Positions 1 through 10,378 of a stretch of 64,000 nt of DNA are shown here, piece by piece. Location of the stretch: assembly GCA_963921425.1 (NCBI GenBank), contig OY992837.1:8529896-8593895 (forward strand), given 5' to 3'. The stretch's first letter is position 1. Each line of letters begins with the position of its first letter. The DNA is from Dryas octopetala (lineage: Eukaryota; Streptophyta; Magnoliopsida; Rosales; Rosaceae). The position numbers and the translations under genes are program-made. The notes beneath the pieces were generated by a model. The model made no database searches and was not told the DNA's origin. It was given only the letters and a program-made list of their open reading frames with translations.

Positions 1-58
1 AATCTTTTTATCAAATGCTATGAATCCATATTCTAAGTGGTTTTATGTTTATATAATA

Positions 59-569
59 GAGAAAATTACAGATTTGGTCAACTTATATTATACCTAGTTT
101 AATTTTGGTCAACGATCTTTTTTTAAGTTATGTTTTAGTCTACTGATTGTTCCACTTATTCAATAAAGGTTTATATTTATTTTTGCAAACTTGTCCCGTT
201 TTTTACCCTATCAAATCTCAGCCAAATTCAGTAAATATATACTTGTTTTAAAACTATGTATCTCCTCTTTACAACCATATAAAGATCATTCAAATCAGAG
301 TTCTAAAACTCAAGATAATTGACCTCAAAGTATGGTATCCGAAACTACCAACTTTTCCTAAAAATTGTTTAGATTTTCATACTTCACTAAACTTCAATTA
401 TAATACTTCAAATTGGTTCCTATGACTAAGAAATGATGAAATATAATTTATACTTCAATTATAATTGAAGAAAACACAACCAAAAGAATTTAAAATCATA
501 ACTTAAAAAAGATTGTGGACCAAAATTAAACTAAGTATAAAATAAGTGGACTAAATTTGTAATTTTCTC
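59..569. mobile_element. Mutator-like MITE, non-autonomous, about 510 bp
   Basis: The ends form inverted repeats of roughly 80 bp, beginning GAGAAAATTACAGATTTGGT on the left and its counterpart GAGAAAATTACAAATTTAGT read from the right. The element is flanked by a perfect 10-bp direct repeat, TTATATAATA, at 49-58 and 570-579. It has no coding capacity. The long terminal inverted repeat and 9-10 bp target duplication suggest a deleted Mutator-like element; the superfamily is an inference. Confidence 0.75.
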
Positions 570-699
570 TTATATAATATATGTACCGTTATCATTAATT
601 CCTTGAGAGAGAGAGAGAGAGAAGATGAGTACTAGCTGTTATCAGTGAGTTAAATTTCGTTTTTGGAGGGTATGGAAATCTTAACATGAGTTGATCACT

Positions 700-2035
700 T
701 TTTCATCCATGTTTCGTCGAAATTATCGAAATTTTGCGAAATTTTGCGAAAGTTTCGAAATTTCGCTCACAGAAGTCCTTGCTGGTGTGTGACTGGACCA
801 CCGATTCCGGCCAGATCTGGGCGGCCCAAGAGAGGGAGAAGAGATCAGAGAGGGAGAGGAGAAGGAGGAAGAGATCATGGGGAGGGAGAGGGAGGAAAGA
901 AAAGAGAGCTGGTGGACTGGGAGGAGATTAAGAGAGAAAAGAGAGCTGGACTGGGAGGAGATTAAGAGAGAGAAGAGAGCGACTGACATACTGAAATGAG
1001 AGGAAGAACTCAGACATTATTGTGGTAAATTACATATAAGTCCAATCTCTAATGCTTGGGCAATGGGCATTATTGGAAGATCCCATCATCCTTTTTGGCA
1101 TATTCACAACAGTAAGCACATAAAGATGAATATGACTATGCCGTATGCAATTTCATTTGTGAGGCCATGAACCCAATGACGTCATATGTTAATTGACCAA
1201 CATACCCTCAACTTCATTCATAGAAATTTTGTTTCTTAATTAATGGGTTTACAATGACTCCCAATCTTTCAGGGGTATTTTGGACAATGTAGGTGTAGTT
1301 CTACCAATTAGTTTAAAATATGAAGGCTGCCATCACAAATACAAATATATATCCATATATAGCCGAATAAGAGATAGTCATGGGAGGAAAAAAAAGGAAA
1401 AAAAAGAAAAGAATAAAAAAAAAAAGATTTGGGGCTTTGGGCAATTAAAAAAAAAAAGGTTTGGAGTTTTGTTTGAAGTTTGGTTTGGCTCTTTTGGGGT
1501 TTTCGTTTAGTTGTTTTTAAACCCTAAATCTTAATATATTTCTATATAAAAAATAATTCAAAATACTCTAAAGAGCCTAAACTCTAATATCTTATACTAT
1601 ATCCTAAAGAATATAGAGTATAAATTATAGAGTATATATGGTTTAATGTATAGATTGTAGAGTATAAAAAGTATTAGGATATATAGAGTATATAAGGTTT
1701 AATATTAGGATTTAGTGTATAGATTATAAAATATAAAAAATATACTAATTTCATTTATTTATGAATCATTATACTAATTTTATTTAACAGTATTTGCTCC
1801 AGGGCGCATTATATTCACCTTATATCACATGAAACCTACTATATAATTTGATTTCTTCAATTTTTTTTTATCAATTTAGTAGATAATATGTTAAATAAAC
1901 ATATGGTAAAGTTTCATTCAAAATTTTCGTATTTTGATAGCAATTTTCGTCATTTCCATCTAATTTCTGTCGAAATTTAAAAATCTTCGAAATTTCCGTC
2001 GAAATTTCCTCGAAACCTGAAATTTTATTCCTTGA
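700..2035. mobile_element. Degraded hAT-like non-autonomous element (edges approximate)
   Basis: Both ends are crowded with short CGAAATTT/AAATTTCG words in opposite orientation (about 715-770 and 1925-2020), the pattern of subterminal transposase-binding repeats in Ac-like elements. The right end reads CAAGG inward on the minus strand at 2030-2034. The interior holds a GA-rich stretch (about 830-980), poly-A tracts, and an AT-rich region repeating words such as TATAGAGTATA (1560-1740). No transposase is visible and I could not find a convincing target duplication, so the edges and class are tentative. Short open frames in the GA-rich part are low complexity and are not called genes. Confidence 0.45.
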
Positions 2036-2040
2036 CTGTT

Positions 2041-2993
2041 ATTGAAATAGCTAGATGATGATCATTTTAAATGATATAGCGCAAATTCCTATAAAAAAGT
2101 GTGAATGGGCTTTTAAATTTACACCATATCCTATAGAGAAATTATTTTGTATAACCGTAATATCGTCATGTGATGTAATTAATTTATATGTCATAATATG
2201 TGTGAATAATATTATTATTATTATATTCTAAAAGTATAAATTTGTTATACACCCATATTAGAATAAGTGGATGCAACTGGTGGATAGTCTAATTGAAAAG
2301 GTTGTAGAATTGCTTCATCAGCACCAAATTTGATCTCATTCCTCTAATCACAAAAAAAAAAAAAAAAAAAAAATATAGTAAGTGAATTATTTTCACTACA
2401 TGCCAGTATTACGATTTTACAAAATAACCTTTTCTACATATGCATGCATGTCTCATTGTGGAGGCAACCTTCTAGAACCTTCATTTTTCTTTGCTTTAAA
2501 TAAAATCAAAAGGGCCAATTAATTTAATTGAACTCCAAATGAGATGCTTTGATCTAATTAGAAAATTTCTATTAATTTGGATTTTGTTTGATGTTTTTTT
2601 CTTAATTCCCAATTTCTAATAATTTCTACACGATAAGACAAAATTTAATTGTTTGTTTTTGTTTTCTTCAAGTTCATATGATAACTTTTGTGATTTTTTT
2701 TTTTTTTTTTTTTTTTCATGTGGATGCGCATATGATTCTCATTTTAATAGTTCACATGGGGATCCAAAGGTCAAGTACTTTATTATTTGTGTCCATAATT
2801 AAAGTAATACTCCTTTAGTCTTGGATAAGAAGTAAAAAATGATCAAATTGTTAATTCAAACCATTTGGGATTCCCATTTGAGAATCATTCCTACAAAATT
2901 AAAAATAGTTTGATTATTTGATTTTGATCATAATTGATTAAGTGTTTATTGAAATATTGTATTTGTCTATTTATTTTATCATAGTTAGACAAG
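2041..2993. other. Gene-free AT-rich interval
   Basis: No coding region, RNA gene or complete element was recognised. It contains homopolymer runs (A tract about 2350-2372, T tract about 2693-2716) and one partial MITE listed separately. Confidence 0.6.
2136..2240. repeat. Partial MITE end, family of the 62989-63544 element
   Basis: The stretch starting GAGAAATTATTTTGTATAAC resembles the left end of the element at 62989 (GAGAAATTATTCTGTATAAC) and then its right arm (GTGATGTAATTA word). Only one end is clear here. Confidence 0.4.
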
Positions 2994-3390
2994 AATGCTT
3001 TAAAGCTAACTGGTTAGCAAGTTAATACAAAGCTAACCACCTTATTAGGTTTACCACACAATGTAATTTCAAATCTGAACTGTCTATTTTTTAGACCATA
3101 CTTCAAAGATTATCTCTGTAAAAAATCTCTAAAATCAGAAGTCATTTAGCCATTTGATTATAATAACAACTATTTATATGCTTTTATAAAAAACAGTGAT
3201 CATCTATTTATTTTATCACAATTAGATGGCTAAATAATTTCCGATTTAGTTGATTTTTTGCAATGATGATCTTTGAAGTAGAGTCTAAAAAATGGACGGT
3301 TCGGATTATGAGATTAGTTATGTAGTGGACCCAAAAGTATGGTTAGATTTGTATTAACTTGCTAACCAGTTAGTTTTAGAGTACTCCTCC
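2994..3390. mobile_element. Fold-back MITE with arms of about 180 bp
   Basis: The two halves are inverted copies of one another. The left arm has CTAACTGGTTAGCAAGTTAA and later ATTTTTTAGACCATACTTCA; the right arm carries the reverse complements near 3350-3385 and 3270-3295. The loop is short (around 3190-3210), so the transcript would fold into a long imperfect hairpin. Its core (AAAGATYATCTYTGTAAAAAATC-like) is shared with the elements at 60595-60950 and 61430-61780. No coding capacity. A target duplication was not resolved. Confidence 0.7.
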
Positions 3391-3909
3391 ATAATTAGAT
3401 TGTTAAATAATAATTTCTAATTTAATTAATTTTATATGAGAGATGAGTGATTGTTGAATGAAGACCAAACAAATAATTGTTCAAACTATTTTTTGTATTG
3501 AGAGTTGGTTTTATACTTTTATATGCAATCCCTTTTACTTCATATTAGAAAAGGAATCTCTCTCTAGAAATTTAATTATCTTATATATATATATATGACT
3601 TTCATATGTGGAAAAACAGTTTTATGTTTGACACAAAGAAGATGCAAGTTCAATTTGGATAAGTTCAACATATTGTTGTGAAATTATGAGTCACCAAAAC
3701 TTTTTCTATTTAATTTAATCACCAAATGATGTGTAAGGTGATTTGACAATATTTGATTAATTAATTTGGTAGAAATAAACAATGTTTAAAGTGAATATAA
3801 AGGAATCATACATTGACACATCGGTTAGAATTAATTCAAAAACTTAGGATGTGTTTTGGTGTCTATATATAGACATATTTTTACTATAAATTTATATATT
3901 GACTCTCAA
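3391..3909. other. Gene-free AT-rich interval
   Basis: Only AT-rich spacer with a short (TA)n run near 3583-3596; nothing recognisable up to the target duplication of the next element. Confidence 0.6.
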
Positions 3910-3917
3910 TTTAAACA

Positions 3918-5257
3918 GAGTGCTGCTATTTGCACACCCTAAATCTCTCTTTGCACACCCTTTCTTGAAAAAAAAAAAAAAAACTCAAGGAAAAAGACCA
4001 TTTGGCCCTTCCCTCACCCACACCCCTATCCATTTTTCTTTTTGCACACCCTCCCTAAACAGAAAAAAAAAACTCACACACCCCATCCCCATCTCCCCCC
4101 CCCCCCGTACACACCCCCTCCCCACCTCTCCACCATGCTGCACCACCCTCCCCGCGCGCAGCACCACCACCGTGGGCCCACCACCCTGCTGCACCACCCT
4201 CCCCGCGCCCACCACCATGCTGCACTTTCTGCTGAGTATAAGCCACCAACATGAAATTAAAGCAGTCTTCTTCATCAAACACATCCACCACCGTCAAGCT
4301 TGTCCCATCCACGGCTATAAACCCTTTTGGGACCACATACTTGAGCAGCTCCTTTGCTGCCTTCACCTTGATCCACAGTGAATCCCCCTCAGCCTCCATT
4401 GACACTATCTCCCCTGTGCCATCCACATGACCCTGCACAAAATGCCCGCCCATTCGGCTCGTGGGTTGCACCGCCCGCTCCAAATTCACAAGCGACCCGG
4501 GTTCGAGCTCCACCAGCGCCGTCATCCTAAGCGTCTCCGGCGACAGCCCGACCGTGAAGTCGGACAATTGGGTGTCGAACTCAGTCACCGTGAGGCAGGT
4601 ACCGTTCACAGCAATGCTATCGCCAAGGTTCACTCCCTCGAGGACGGTTTTGGCGTCGATTTTCATGTCGAACCCGCCGCGTTCACCAATACCCAGTTGC
4701 TTGACTTGGCCCATTTCCTCGACGATGCCGGTGAAAAGGCATCGGATTGTGTTGCGAGGAGGAGATGTAAAATGCATATGGGGTCTTTGGGTGGCAACGA
4801 AGAGGGTTAGAGTGGAGGGTTTGAATATGGGGTTAAATTTGTGGTGGGTTCTGTATGAGATACTTCCGAAATTGTTCAGAACTGACATCTTTGGAACAGA
4901 GATTTGTGGGGTTAGATTTGTGGTGGGTGCTGCTGGTGCGAGGAAGGTGGTGATCGGCGGAGGGAAAAAAAACAGAGCAAGGGGGGAGGAGTCGGAGAGG
5001 AGAGGAGAGGAGGGGAGGGCTCGGGGGGAGGTGGTTGGGGTGGGGGGAAGAAGAAGAAGATAAAGGGTGGAGGGTGCGACGGTGAAGAAGAAAAAAAAAA
5101 AATTTGCAGGTGAGGGGTGGGGTGTGTACGGGGGGAGATGGGAATGGGGTGTGTGGGTGAGGAAAGGGCCAAATGGTCTTTTTTTTTGAGTTTTTTTTTT
5201 TTTTTTTCAAGAAAGGATGTGCAAAGAGAGATTTAGGGTGTGCAAATAGCAGCACTC
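3918..5257. mobile_element. Pack-type TIR transposon carrying a riboflavin synthase segment
   Basis: A 1,340-bp non-autonomous DNA transposon. Its ends are inverted repeats starting GAGTGCTGCTATTTGCAC. They match almost base for base over about the first 105 bp and then more loosely to about 200 bp, the left arm containing an extra internal duplication. A perfect 8-bp direct repeat, TTTAAACA, lies at 3910-3917 and 5258-5265. Between the arms, on the minus strand, lies most of a riboflavin synthase coding region. Long inverted repeats plus a captured host gene fit Pack-MULEs; an 8-bp duplication also fits hAT, so the superfamily is open. Near-identical arms argue for a fairly recent insertion. 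No transposase is encoded. Confidence 0.85.
4223..4888 (-). pseudogene. Captured riboflavin synthase (alpha-type) coding segment
   Basis: The minus-strand frame from the ATG at 4888 encodes a recognisable plant riboflavin synthase, the enzyme that dismutates two 6,7-dimethyl-8-ribityllumazine molecules to riboflavin, normally in plastids. A transit-peptide-like N terminus of about 50 residues is followed by LFTGIVEEMGQV and the first lumazine-binding domain (NGTCLTV), then the second (GGHFVQGHVDGTGEI, DGTSLTVVDVF). Homology stops after TQQKV at about 4223. The expected last 25 or so residues of the family are missing and the frame runs on for about 55 residues into the transposon arm, giving a glycine-rich tail ending at 4055. 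No intron interrupts the segment, so either the parent region is intronless or the capture was from a spliced copy. I read it as a gene fragment hitch-hiking in the transposon rather than the working host gene, which should lie elsewhere. Confidence 0.85.
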
Positions 5258-5265
5258 TTTAAACA

Positions 5266-6040
5266 ACACATTTAAAAAAGATTGACCTGATCGATGGACA
5301 GTTGTGTCGTTTGTCAATAGAATTTCCTATACCACAACATGCATATGAGTCATATGACAGGACGCTTGGATCAAATAATTGCTGATATCATAGATTGACA
5401 AAATAAGCTGATGAAGCAGAAGAAAGTAATAGTATTGAGGTTATAATTAGCTTCAAAAATCATGAAGGGGGCATAATGATGATATATGAAGAAAGAAACA
5501 GGTATCTGGGAACCAAGGATCATGCATCATACATGCAACGGCAACCAGCAACCAGCAACATACAAAACAAAACCAAACACGGCTGTGCCTTCTTTTCTAA
5601 TCTACTTTTTGCTATATTTAATTAATTTGTGATCCATCACAGTTTATATATTTATTCACTCCCGAAGTAATCCATTATCTAAGAAGGTTCAGTTGGTGTG
5701 CTGGTGGTATGTAGATATATGTAGATATATGGCATGCTCTAGCTAGCTAGAGTCAAAGAGCTAAGGTTACGTTTGTTACGTTGAACTGTGACACTATGTT
5801 GGATTAGATTATTCTTATAAATTATGCTGAACTGTATTATACTGGAATAAGCTGGACTAAATGATATCACTAAATCCATATGGCCCAATTGCATCTCTAA
5901 ATCCAAATTCCAAAGTCCAGTATATTAGAAAGAGGCCAAATTCCACTAGTGTTCACTCATTACAAGACACATTAAAGGTAATCCCCGAGTAGAATTTGTT
6001 ATTACAAATCCCGCCTGAAAGAAAAAAAAAAAAAAGGTAT
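5266..6040. other. Gene-free interval
   Basis: AT-rich spacer. Around 5765-5950 is a stretch starting AGGTTACGTTTGTTACGTTG that resembles the ends of Tourist/PIF-like MITEs, but no matching right end was found. No coding region. Confidence 0.5.
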
Positions 6041-6049
6041 TTTAAAATA

Positions 6050-6250
6050 GAATAATGCTATACTTATCATATTCTTATACCACATTTTTATACCATCTGA
6101 CGTGTCATTATTTTATTGGACAAAGTTTTTCTTTTCTTTTTTGGGTTTTTATTTTTATTTTTTAGTAGTCAATGTATGAATGCCATGTAAGTTGCCACAT
6201 AAGATGGTATGAAATTATGGTATAAAAATGTGGTATATGTAGCACTACTG
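6050..6250. mobile_element. MITE, 201 bp, with perfect 9-bp target duplication
   Basis: The inverted terminal arms of about 55 bp share CTTATACCACATTTTTATAC-like sequence (left) and its complement (right, about 6180-6245). A perfect 9-bp direct repeat TTTAAAATA flanks it at 6041-6049 and 6251-6259. No coding capacity. A 9-bp duplication favours a Mutator-like origin. Confidence 0.75.
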
Positions 6251-6653
6251 TTTAAAATATTATATATATATATTTGATGGTAGCTCTTTCCTTTTTTTGG
6301 TGTAGTTTTCACTTACTTACTACTTATGAGTATTCAATGACCCGATATTATATTCATACATAATATTAATGTTCTTTTTAATCCGTTCTCCATTTGTGGA
6401 CTCTAGCTCAATTACATGATGCACTTACTTTGAGACCAATTGATAGAAACCTGTATATGATTAGTATTTCTTCTTATAAAACCGGCTCGCAATAAAAATG
6501 TGCCCAAAAACTCATATACTAATAAGAGGATCACCATTCTTGATCCTTGGTTATGCTAAATAGAATTCGTTCTGAGATCTAAGCCTTTTTTTTTTTTTGT
6601 TGAAATAAACTTTATAGAAGAGAAAACAGCAGTACAAACTGCAAAGAAAAGGG

Positions 6654-8841
6654 CGGCAGGGCTGCCCATTATCTCCATATTTATTCCTCCTATGTGGGGA
6701 AGGACTGAGTGCCCTCTTAAATGATGCTGAGCGGAGGGGCGCTCTAATGGGTGTTAAGGCGGGCACACATGCTCCCCCCATCTCGCATCTCTTCTATGCG
6801 GATGATAGTCTGCTCTTCCTGGAGGCTACCACGGGTGCTGCTAGTGAAACAAAGAGGATCTTGGAAACTTACGAGCAAATCTCGGGCCAACAAGTGAACT
6901 TTGACAAGTCGGCCATTTGTTTTAGCAACAATGCTGACTCTACTCTCCGAATAATCTCTTCTCAAGTTCTGGGGGTTCCTGTAGTAGATTGCCATGAAAA
7001 ATATCTGGGACTCCCAACGATTGCTGGGAAAGGGAAAAAAAAGCTCTTTCAATCGGTCAAAGACCGTGTCTGGCAGCGGGTGAATGGTTGGAGTGAAAAG
7101 CTTTTATCAAAAGCAGGAAAAGAAGTTCTCTTAAAGGCAGTGATTCAAGCCATACCTACGTATTACATGAGCCTCTTTAAAATGCCAAAGGGCATCTGCA
7201 AAGATATCACCTCCATGGCATCCCGTTTCTGGTGGGGGAAAGCAAACAATGGGAAATGGATGCACTGGCTTCGCTGGGATCGCATGTGTATGTCAAAACT
7301 TGAGGGGGGCTTAGGCTTTCGGGATCTACAATACTTCAATATGGCCTTACTCGCCAAACACGGCTGGCGCCTCATCACCGCTCCCAACTCTCTGGTGTGC
7401 AGAGTTCTGAAAGGAAAATACTTTGCTAGTGGCAATTTCATGGCGGCTCGTCTTGGCGCTCGGTCGTCTTTTTTCTGGCGATCCCTATTGTGGGCTAGGA
7501 GTGTACTAGATGAGGGAGTGAGGTGGAGAGTGGGCAATGGCGAATCCATCTCAGTGTACCAGGACAAGTGGCTCCCAACGCCATTCTCATTCCGTGTCCA
7601 ATCACCCCGGACACTCGATGAGAACACCCGGGTCAGAGATTTGTTTAGCTCAGTTGGGGTCTGGAACTCTACTCTCCTATATCAACATTTCTGTATTGAG
7701 GAGGCGGATATAATAGCAGGCATCCCGCTGGGCCATCTAGGTCAGGAGGACAAATGGATTTGGCACTACACCCGAAATGGAATATACAATGTAAAAAGTG
7801 CATATTGGGTTGCGCTTGCAAGAATGGATACCAGAAGAGCTGCCTCTTGCTCCTCCAATGCTTCGCAACAGACTTTCTGGCGAAAAATCTGGAAAATTAA
7901 TGCCCCTGGGAAGATCAAATTGTTTTTATGGCGCTACTGCAAAAACATTATCCCTTGCCTTGCTCTCATTTTCCAGAAAAACATCGCCCCCCAACCTCAC
8001 TGCCCGCAGTGCTGGAAGAAACCGGAGACGACACTCCATGCGATTTGGGAATGCAATGCCGCCAAGGAAATCTGGCGTCACTCCACTTTCGGGGAAGTGG
8101 TTGGTTGGCCTATGGGCGGCACTGTAACTGATTTTGTCCAATTTGTACTGGGGGTGCTATCTTCCTCGGAACTAACAGTATTTGGTTTTCTTTGCTGGGG
8201 TATTTGGAATCTGCGAAATGAACTGGTGCATAATGGCGTTACAGAAACTGCCTCATGCTCTTATAGTAGATTGGCTATGTATGCTGCGGATTTCTTGGCC
8301 GCAAGTGTTCCCCCCCCCCCCCCCACGCCCGGCCACCACGCAACTGGGGCCCCCTGAATGGGAACAGCCAGAGACGGGCTATGTTAAAATCAATGTGGAT
8401 GGCGGAGGTTCTGCGAAAAGCCGAATTCGGGGTCTCGGGGCAATTCTTCGAGATAGTAATGGAGGGATCCTTTTAATGGCTTCCAAACAGGTCCGAGGGT
8501 CTTACTCTCCTCGCACCATTGAGTTCTTGGCTGCCATTATGGGGATCACTTTGGCTATGGACCTAGGACTGTCCAAGATTGTGCTGGAGATGGACGCGGC
8601 TGCGGTGGTCAACGACATTCTGGACTCTTCTCCTTGCATGGCAGTCGATGGTGTCCTTGTTGACGAAATCAAGCAACTGCTGGCTTCTTTTGAAGATGGC
8701 AACTGCCAATTCCGACGGCGTGAGAGCAACTGGGCGGCGCACAAACTTGCTCACTTTGCTCTTTCTCATGTTGGTGTTCATTTTTGGACAGATGTAATGC
8801 CTGAATGGCTTATTGAAACAATGTATTCAGACTCTCCTTGA
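6654..8841 (+). pseudogene. LINE ORF2 remnant: RT C-terminal half, zf-RVT, RNase H
   Basis: Frame 1 runs from 6654 to 8357. It shows RQGCPLSP, the YADD catalytic motif of reverse transcriptase (HLFYADDSLLF, near 6795-6825), the thumb region with KYLGLP, and a zinc-binding zf-RVT domain (about 7870-8085, with CPQCWKK and HAIWEC). The RNase H domain lies in another frame, 8347-8841: VKINVDGG, an essential glutamate in IEFLAA, and EMDAAAVV, ending at the TGA at 8839. The change of frame coincides with a run of 15 C bases at 8310-8324, so a single slip in that run separates the two parts. Being 5'-truncated it could not move by itself. Confidence 0.9.
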
Positions 8842-8880
8842 ATAAAACTATTCACTGTTTCTCCTCAAAAAAAAAAAAAA
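6654..8880 (+). mobile_element. 5'-truncated L1-type LINE with RNase H domain
   Basis: A retroposed LINE copy with a 3' A tract ending at 8880 and a direct repeat AAACTGCAAAGAAAAGGG at 6636-6653 and 8881-8898 (15-18 bp, because the first A bases merge with the tail). The 5' end is truncated inside the reverse transcriptase, at the RQGCPLSP motif, so the endonuclease and the first RT blocks are absent. The identical target repeats and largely open frame point to a young insertion. It lies inside the older retroposon at 6578-8923. Confidence 0.93.
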
Positions 8881-9159
8881 AAACTGCAAAGAAAAGGGGA
8901 GTGTTCGGATAGCTCTAAGCCTTATTAATAGGCTTCAATTCGGGCCTTGTTCTTCCCATGAGATTATCAAGTGCACGTGGGAGCGGCTAGCTAGTCATGA
9001 AGGTTATTTATTTGGGTCTTCATACCCCCAATTCCCCTATGGGCCTCTCCTTGGGCCTCGGATTGCTCTTATGGGCTTTCAAGAATTACCAATTTACCAC
9101 CCAACAAATCACTTACTTGGTAAGAAATAAAAGAAGTTTCTTCTTATCTATTACAAATA

Positions 9160-9715
9160 GAGGTGTGCATCGGGCCGGGCTGGCCCGAGTTCGGCACAGG
9201 CACGGCCTGTGTAAAGTTGGCCTGTTCTGTATTTATGGGCCAGGTTGGGTCAAGGTTTTCTATAATGTTGAGCAAGTCCAGCACGAGCTCGTTTTGGGTT
9301 GGGTTGGCCCGAACCTATTACGGACTGACCCATTTATATTAGTTTCTCAATTATATTTTTAAAATTTAGAGACTAATTTTTAGTTTCATAAACAAAAATA
9401 TTTCCAAAAAACTAAATACAACTATATATTCAATTACAAACTCATTTCTTATTAATTGCTATTTTTCAAAATTTATATTGACATTGTTAATTAATTTTAA
9501 AAATTAAGTCTTTGATTTATTAAATAATAATAAAAATTAAAATAATTAATCGGGCTGGCCCGGTCCGAGCCCGGCACGACCTATTATGGGATGGGCCATG
9601 GGCCAGGTTAAGCTTAAGGTTTGAAATAATTGAGTTGGGCCGGACTGGCCCGAGCACGGCACGAAGTACAAATGTGTCAATTTTAAACAGACCAGGTTGG
9701 CCCGTTGTACACCTC
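9160..9715. mobile_element. GGCCCG-rich non-autonomous TIR element
   Basis: The ends are imperfect inverted repeats, GAGGTGTGCATCGGGCC on the left and GAGGTGTACAACGGGCC read from the right. Beyond each end are several GGCCCG/CGGGCC words (9175-9310; 9540-9710), a subterminal-repeat layout like that of Ac-type hAT elements. The middle is AT-rich and non-coding. No target duplication is visible. The hAT assignment is inferred. Confidence 0.6.
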
Positions 9716-10378
9716 AATTTACCAAAATAATTTTTTTCTTATCGATATAAATCTACATAACTTAATTTCAACTTCTACAGTACTGACCAAGCCAAATTAA
9801 GAACTTGAGACATAATATTCAACATCTTATTTCTCCTTATTAAAACGTCCGTACAAGGGCAAATTCATTACATGATACTCAAGTTCTTTTTGTTCCTTCT
9901 TCTCTAGATCATTTTGTATTTTGAATTAGCAAATTAATTGGTGACCAAAGTTCTTACATGATACTCAAGTTCTTTTTGTGGTGCTTTCAAGGAGTAATGA
10001 GTCATGTGTGGTTGGTTATAGTCTTATTTAAATCCTTCCCCCTCCCCAAAAAAAAAAAAAGGAAAAAGAAAACGAGAACAACATCAACTTGCCTTAATTA
10101 ATGGCATCCGCCATAACCAAAAAGAGTTTCATTAGTTTAAGAAATTATTTCTTGCAATACTTGCATTGCATATGACCTATGAACCGAACCATATAGATAT
10201 TATCACAACAGTATGAACATGACAACCTCTAAACAAACTAATGAAAAAATTATACATAAAGATTACATGGCACAGGAAAATTCATGCAAATTAAACAAAC
10301 TAGCTAGCATATATGATTATATGGCATTGGCAATTTGGCACAGCATTAACTCATATATTGAATTGGAGATTTGAGTGG
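9716..10378. other. Gene-free interval downstream of GDSL gene 1
   Basis: AT-rich spacer that includes the 3' flank of the GDSL gene on the minus strand. No element or coding region recognised. Confidence 0.5.

Larger units (their letters stand above)
6578..8923 (-). repeat. Older small minus-strand retroposon, split by the LINE
   Basis: Removing the LINE leaves a segment of about 100 bp that begins with a T tract (6586-6598) and is bracketed by a 10-bp direct repeat TCTAAGCCTT at 6578-6587 and 8914-8923. A terminal poly-T with a target duplication is what a retroposed RNA copy inserted on the minus strand leaves behind. The family was not recognised. Confidence 0.55.

Noticed and set aside
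4223-4888. Calling the riboflavin synthase frame a normal functional host gene
   Set aside because: It lies exactly between transposon inverted repeats with a target duplication and lacks the family's C terminus.
5689-5760. tRNA-like stretch (GGTTCAGTTGG word)
   Set aside because: No cloverleaf could be folded by eye and no anticodon arm fits. No tRNA gene was found anywhere in the window.
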